In this document: positions 60,333 to 64,000 of the stretch, in pieces
Position numbering within the stretch: position 1 is the first letter of the stretch
How the letters are laid out: each line of letters starts with the position of its first letter
NCBI GenBank assembly: GCA_965229335.1
Contig: OZ245874.1
Location: 5,642,001-5,706,000 of the forward strand
Origin: JAFKFH01 sp017307375
Lineage (GTDB): Bacteria; Pseudomonadota; Alphaproteobacteria; Ferrovibrionales; Ferrovibrionaceae
Direction: 5' to 3'
DNA: 64,000 nucleotides
Program-made: the position numbers and the translations under genes
The notes under the pieces: generated by a model
Seen by the model: only the letters and a program-made list of their open reading frames with translations
Database searches by the model: none
Told to the model about the DNA's origin: nothing

Positions 60333-61241
60333 TCAGACCCCGTTGGCGCGCAGCTTGCCATCGAGGAACTTCTTCGCCCGCGGCACGTCGCTCTCTTCCA
60401 GGTGCTCGATGATGATCGGAATATTGGGGTGCTTCTCGGACAGGCGCTTCAGGTAGAAGTCGTAGTCGAGCTGGCCGAGGCCGGGGGCCGGCAGCTCGAT
60501 CTCGCCGACGCCGCGGAACGAATGGGCTTCGGACGCGTCGATGTCGGCGTGCTTTTCGGTCTTGTCGTCCCCGGCACGCTTGACGTCCTTGGCGTGGGCG
60601 ATGTGGATCTTGTCGGCCAGCGTGTCGAAGATCCGCTTCAGCACGCCCTGCATGTCGTCGATGTTGTGGGATTCGAAGTAGTTCGTCGGATCCATCAGCA
60701 GACCGAGGCCGGGGTGGTCGACCTCGGCGAACATCCGCACGGTTTCCTCGACCGAGCCGACGACGTTGTTCACATAGGTCTCCAGCAGGAACACCGCGCC
60801 GTGGTCGTAGGCCACCTGCGACAGCTCGCGGATCACAGCGCGGCAATCATCGAAGCCTTCCTCGGTCTTGTTCTTCGGGTGATGGACCCAGTCGGACTCG
60901 GTGTTGAACGTGCCGGTCTCGGAAATCACGTAGGGGGTGCCGAAATGCCGGGCGTTGCGCAGGATCGCCTTGAGATAGTCGACGCGGCGGCGACGCTCGC
61001 CGGGATCGGGATGAACGATGTTGGTATAGCCGGAGATGCAGGAGATCGGCAGGTCGTGGTCGCGGAACGTCTCGCGCACCTGCTTGGCCTTGGCGGGCGT
61101 GATCGAATCCGGCGTCGTGAAGTCGATATCCTTGAAGGCTAGGTCGAGCTGGACGGTATTGAAGCCCTGCGCCCTGATCTTCTGCGCCTGCTCGGCCAGG
61201 GTATAGGGGAAGTAGCCGGTGAAGATGCCGACCTGGATCAT
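60333..61241 (-). CDS. Sugar phosphate isomerase/epimerase (AP endonuclease 2-like TIM barrel)
   Basis: A 302-residue TIM-barrel protein of the IolE/xylose-isomerase-like superfamily. It has GFNTVQLDLAFKDIDF, an ISETGTFN stretch, metal-site candidates LLETYVNN and LLMDPTNYFES, and IHIAHAKDVKRAG; a C-terminal IIIEHLEESD carries another Glu. It is likely an isomerase, epimerase or dehydratase for an inosose- or keto-sugar-like intermediate. It is between the Gfo/Idh dehydrogenase and DUF4432. Confidence 0.9.
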   Translation of the reverse strand: MIQVGIFTGYFPYTLAEQAQKIRAQGFNTVQLDLAFKDIDFTTPDSITPAKAKQVRETFRDHDLPISCISGYTNIVHPDPGERRRRVDYLKAILRNARHFGTPYVISETGTFNTESDWVHHPKNKTEEGFDDCRAVIRELSQVAYDHGAVFLLETYVNNVVGSVEETVRMFAEVDHPGLGLLMDPTNYFESHNIDDMQGVLKRIFDTLADKIHIAHAKDVKRAGDDKTEKHADIDASEAHSFRGVGEIELPAPGLGQLDYDFYLKRLSEKHPNIPIIIEHLEESDVPRAKKFLDGKLRANGV

Positions 61242-61281
61242 CGTTGTTTCCTCCTGATTTTCGCTTTTTACGGAACCCGGC

Positions 61282-62379
61282 TCACACCGGGAATTCGTCG
61301 AGGCGCACGGCGCGCCGCTGGTCGAGCGAGCGATAGGCCGCCTCGATCAGCGCCATGGTGCGGACATTGTCCTCGCCCGACAGTTCGGGCGCGGTACCGG
61401 TGGCAACGGCATATTGCAGCTGTTCCATCACGCCCTTGAAGGCATGGGGAAACCAGCGCGTTTCCCAGCGCGGCTCGACCCATTGCCCGCCGGTCGTGCC
61501 GGTGGTGCAGTAGCGCAGCGTCGAGGGTGAGCCCGCAGGATAATCCGGCCAGCCGATCGTGCCCTGGGCCAGGCCCTCGGTCCCTTCGACGCGCCACTTG
61601 ATGTAGATGTCGGACTGGAATCCCTCCGCCTTCGGTCCGGTCCAGACATCCTCGAGCGACACCGCCATCACCCCACCGGGGAAGTTCAGTGTCGAGGCGG
61701 TGATGCCGTCGCGATGGGCAAAGCCGGTCCGCGGGTCTGTCCGGGCCGCGGTGTAGATGTCGACAGGATCGCCGAACAGGAAACGCAGCACGTCGAGATG
61801 ATGGATCGACATGTTCAGAAGCGTCAGCCGGCCGTAGCTTTCGAGGAAAGGTTGCCAATGGGGAATCGCGCGCATCTCGATGGTCGCCAGGACGGGACGG
61901 CCGAGCTCGCCGCGATCGAGGATCTGCTTCAGCACGCGCATCGACTGGTCGAAGCGCATGTTCTGGTTTACCGACAGGATCTTGCCGGCGGTCCCGGCCT
62001 CGGCGGCGAGGCGCCGCGCCTCGTCGAAATCCATCGCCAGCGGCTTCTGCGCCAGGATCGCCTTCACATGCGGCTGTCTCAGCGCATGCCGAATCAGCGC
62101 AGGCTGCTGGTCCGGCGGGAAGGCGATGTCGACGATCTCGACCTCGACATCCTCGATCAAGGCTTCCGGCGTCGGATGGGTGCGCGGGATGTTCCAGCGC
62201 TCGGCCACTGCCGCGGCCTTGTCCCGGCTGCGCGAGGCGATGGCGACGACGGGGAAGCCCGCCTCGGCATAGGCCGCCAGATGAATGTCGGCCATGATGA
62301 AACCGGCCCCGATGCAGCCGATGCGGGCCGCGCGGTGGCGGATCGCCGGATCCGGCGTGAACCCCTTCGCGTCGTTCAT
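61282..62379 (-). CDS. Gfo/Idh/MocA family oxidoreductase
   Basis: A 365-residue NAD(P)-dependent sugar dehydrogenase-like protein. The Rossmann part has IGCIGAGFIMADIHLAAY. The catalytic Lys lies in AILAQKPLAMDFDEA, with Gln where Glu is common. The C-terminal domain has LLNMSIHHLDVLRFLFGD, where the active-site His is expected. The ATG at 62379 is used, with GGGGGGAA upstream, two bases after the ATPase stop. It probably oxidises or reduces the imported sugar at the first step. Confidence 0.92.
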   Translation of the reverse strand: MNDAKGFTPDPAIRHRAARIGCIGAGFIMADIHLAAYAEAGFPVVAIASRSRDKAAAVAERWNIPRTHPTPEALIEDVEVEIVDIAFPPDQQPALIRHALRQPHVKAILAQKPLAMDFDEARRLAAEAGTAGKILSVNQNMRFDQSMRVLKQILDRGELGRPVLATIEMRAIPHWQPFLESYGRLTLLNMSIHHLDVLRFLFGDPVDIYTAARTDPRTGFAHRDGITASTLNFPGGVMAVSLEDVWTGPKAEGFQSDIYIKWRVEGTEGLAQGTIGWPDYPAGSPSTLRYCTTGTTGGQWVEPRWETRWFPHAFKGVMEQLQYAVATGTAPELSGEDNVRTMALIEAAYRSLDQRRAVRLDEFPV

Positions 62380-62381
62380 GT

Positions 62382-63470
62382 TCAATTCCCCCCTTGGGCA
62401 GTGGCCGCGCATGCCAGCGCCACCCCGCCGTCTTTTGCAAAAAGGTGCAGCTTCCGCGGATCGAAGACGAGGCCGATTTCAGCTTGCGGCCGCAGATTCG
62501 GCTGACCGCGGACCAGCGCGCGCAGGATCTGGCCGCCGCGCTCGACATCGACGACAGTGAAACCGCCGAGCGGTTCGACCTCGAAGATGCGGGCAGGCAA
62601 GGCGCCCGGCGCGTCGGCCGCGGTAAGGGTGACGTCTTCGGGTCGCACGCCCAGCTCGACGTCGCCGCCGGCGGCAACATCGCCGATGCCGATGGCAAAT
62701 CCGTCGCGGGCGGCATGGAAGACGCCGCGCTCGACCCGGCCGGCGATCAGGTTGATCGGCGGCGCACCGACGAGATTGGCGACGTAGCGGGTCGCGGGCC
62801 GGTCATAGATGTCGCCGGGCGTGCCGATCTGCCGGATCCGGCCGGCCTCCAGGATCGCCATGCGGTCTGCCACCGACATCGCCTCCTCCTGATCGTGGGT
62901 GACGTAGACGACGGTTCGGCCGAGATCGCGCTGGATCCGCTTCAGCTCGACCCGCGTCTCCTCGCGCAGCCGCGCATCGAGGGCCGATATCGGGTCGTCC
63001 ATCAGATAGGCCGCGGGATCGCGCACCAGCGCCCGGGCGATGGCGACGCGCTGCCGCTCGCCGCCCGAAAGCTGCGCCGGCGGCTTGTGCAGGATATGGC
63101 CGATATGCAGCCGGGCGGCTGCATCGGCGACGCGGGCGGCCATTGTCGCCTCCGGTACCCGCCGCTCGACCAGCGGGAAGCGGATATTGTCGCGCGCCGA
63201 CATGTGCGGGAACAGCGCCAGGTTCTGGAACACCATGGCAATGTCGCGCGCCGCCGGCGGCAGCGCGGTGACGTCGCGGCCGTCCAGCCGGATCTCGCCG
63301 GCATCGGGCTGCTCGAGGCCGAGCAGCAGGCGCAGGATCGTCGTCTTGCCCGAGGATGGCGGGCCGAACACGCAGAAGAATTCGTTGTCGGCTATGCGAA
63401 ACGACAGGTCCTCGACCGCCGTGGCGCGGCCATAGCGCTTGGTGACCCCGGAAAACTCGATCGTCGCCAT
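62382..63470 (-). CDS. ABC transporter ATPase (MalK/UgpC type), Walker B Asp-Asp variant
   Basis: A 362-residue ATPase. Walker A GPPSSGKTT (36-44), Q-loop FQNLALFPH, signature LSGGERQR and H-loop VTHDQEEAM are present. After the Walker B Asp158 the usual catalytic Glu is Asp159 (AYLMDDPISALD), so hydrolysis at its site may be slow or asymmetric. The C-terminal OB-fold regulatory domain of MalK-type ATPases is complete. It pairs with the ATPase coded just upstream. Similar two-ATPase sugar importers are known for glycerol in Rhizobia. Confidence 0.92.
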   Translation of the reverse strand: MATIEFSGVTKRYGRATAVEDLSFRIADNEFFCVFGPPSSGKTTILRLLLGLEQPDAGEIRLDGRDVTALPPAARDIAMVFQNLALFPHMSARDNIRFPLVERRVPEATMAARVADAAARLHIGHILHKPPAQLSGGERQRVAIARALVRDPAAYLMDDPISALDARLREETRVELKRIQRDLGRTVVYVTHDQEEAMSVADRMAILEAGRIRQIGTPGDIYDRPATRYVANLVGAPPINLIAGRVERGVFHAARDGFAIGIGDVAAGGDVELGVRPEDVTLTAADAPGALPARIFEVEPLGGFTVVDVERGGQILRALVRGQPNLRPQAEIGLVFDPRKLHLFAKDGGVALACAATAQGGN

Positions 63471-63472
63471 GC

Positions 63473-64000
63473 TCAGCCCTCCCCCGTCACGGCGCGGCCG
63501 GAGGCCGCCTCGAACAGCCGGGCCGATCCCGCGCGCGGCCGCAGGCGCAGCCGATCGCCGACACGCAGCCCGGCGTCGCTGCCGGCGACCAGCCGCATTG
63601 CGACCTCCCCGGCGGAAAGATGCACGACCGAGCGGGGGCCAATGCGCTCGACCACGGAGACGGCGAAGGCCAGGCCGTGGTCGGCCGGCTCGATCTCCTC
63701 CGGCCGCAGGCCGTACAGCACGTCCGGCGCGGCGAGCCGGCGAGCGGCGGCGGCAAGGTCGTCGGGCAGGGCCGGCGACAGGCCGGGCGCACCGCAATCG
63801 ACCATCACCGCGCCGTCATGCTCGACCAGCCGGCCTGGCAGCAGGTTCATCCCGGGGGCACCGATGAAGCGGGCGACGAAGACGTTGGCCGGGTGGTTAT
63901 AGACATCGAGCGGTGTGCCGACCTGCTGCAGCACCCCGCGATCCATCACGGCGATGCGATCGGCCATCGTCATCGCCTCGAGCTGGTCGTGGGTGACATA
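63473..64000 (-). CDS. ABC transporter ATPase (MalK/UgpC type), cut by the window edge
   Basis: The C-terminal part of a second MalK-type ATPase, with the frame open to the right edge. The H-loop region YVTHDQLEAMTMADRIAVMD is at the edge, followed by the OB-fold domain with YGLRPEEIEPA. The stop is two bases before the next ATPase start, so the two are one transcript. Permeases and the exported binding protein are presumably beyond the window. Confidence 0.9.
   Translation of the reverse strand, partial: YVTHDQLEAMTMADRIAVMDRGVLQQVGTPLDVYNHPANVFVARFIGAPGMNLLPGRLVEHDGAVMVDCGAPGLSPALPDDLAAAARRLAAPDVLYGLRPEEIEPADHGLAFAVSVVERIGPRSVVHLSAGEVAMRLVAGSDAGLRVGDRLRLRPRAGSARLFEAASGRAVTGEG

Overview
The window is a GC-rich (mostly about two-thirds G+C) stretch of a bacterial chromosome. 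Gene content and the rng-yacG order at the left edge point to an alphaproteobacterium, probably Rhodospirillales-like; I could not place it further. No rRNA, tRNA, CRISPR array, transposase or phage gene was seen. Genes sit in short co-directional operons, many coupled by ATGA, GTGA or TTGA overlaps.

Layout. 1-977: 3' end of an RNase E/G gene and yacG. 988-1863: a DUF1778/GNAT toxin-antitoxin pair with a promoter-operator. 1877-7002: a Tat-exported heparinase II/III-like protein divergent from a trans-4-hydroxyproline operon (lhpC, lhpB, lhpA), with a 15-bp perfect palindrome between them. 7008-10333: an SDR, a 36-residue membrane miniprotein, a response regulator and a histidine kinase. 10423-13482: an AidB-like acyl-CoA dehydrogenase, TetR and a LysE exporter, sharing three copies of one inverted repeat. 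13609-17854: MscS, then YbaN, a Cys/Thr proline-racemase-family protein (trans-3-hydroxyproline dehydratase type) and RNase T2, divergent from an Lrp/AsnC regulator. 17889-19507: an AT-richer patch with an AraC regulator and a truncated PAS gene. 19473-23602: Bug-type binding protein, gene remnant, unknown membrane-anchored protein, GNAT, and a polar amino-acid ABC permease and binding protein. 23825-27300: LytS-like diguanylate cyclase, a gene-poor 484-bp stretch, cyclase-family hydrolase, hspQ. 27447-33417: gspE, gspF, an AraC regulator, a secreted NlpC/P60-like protein, gspG and gspH.

33456-42032: DUF192, a small lipoprotein, a crotonase lacking both catalytic glutamates, a PAS histidine kinase, DUF1194, creatininase, a 57-residue protein and acetyl-CoA synthetase with a 13-bp long-range inverted repeat in its leader. 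42114-45767: TRAP transporter with a GntR regulator. 45906-54110: a glycosylation locus holding two TPR-GT41 (SPINDLY-type) transferases, a frameshifted secB-like gene, gmd and fcl (GDP-L-fucose synthesis), a GT2 enzyme, a Nudix hydrolase and a [2Fe-2S] ferredoxin. 54100-64000: a ten-gene minus-strand catabolic operon combining MalK-type ATPases, sugar-modifying enzymes, a CoA-transferase, a signal-less binding protein, a crotonase and a fumarylacetoacetate-hydrolase-family enzyme.

The strongest candidates for something undescribed are the GDP-fucose/SPINDLY-type locus, which could be a bacterial protein O-fucosylation system, and the mixed sugar/CoA operon at the right end. Two proline-racemase-fold enzymes of different catalytic type suggest use of both 4- and 3-hydroxyproline. 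Functions are inferred by reading motifs and context; no database search was run.
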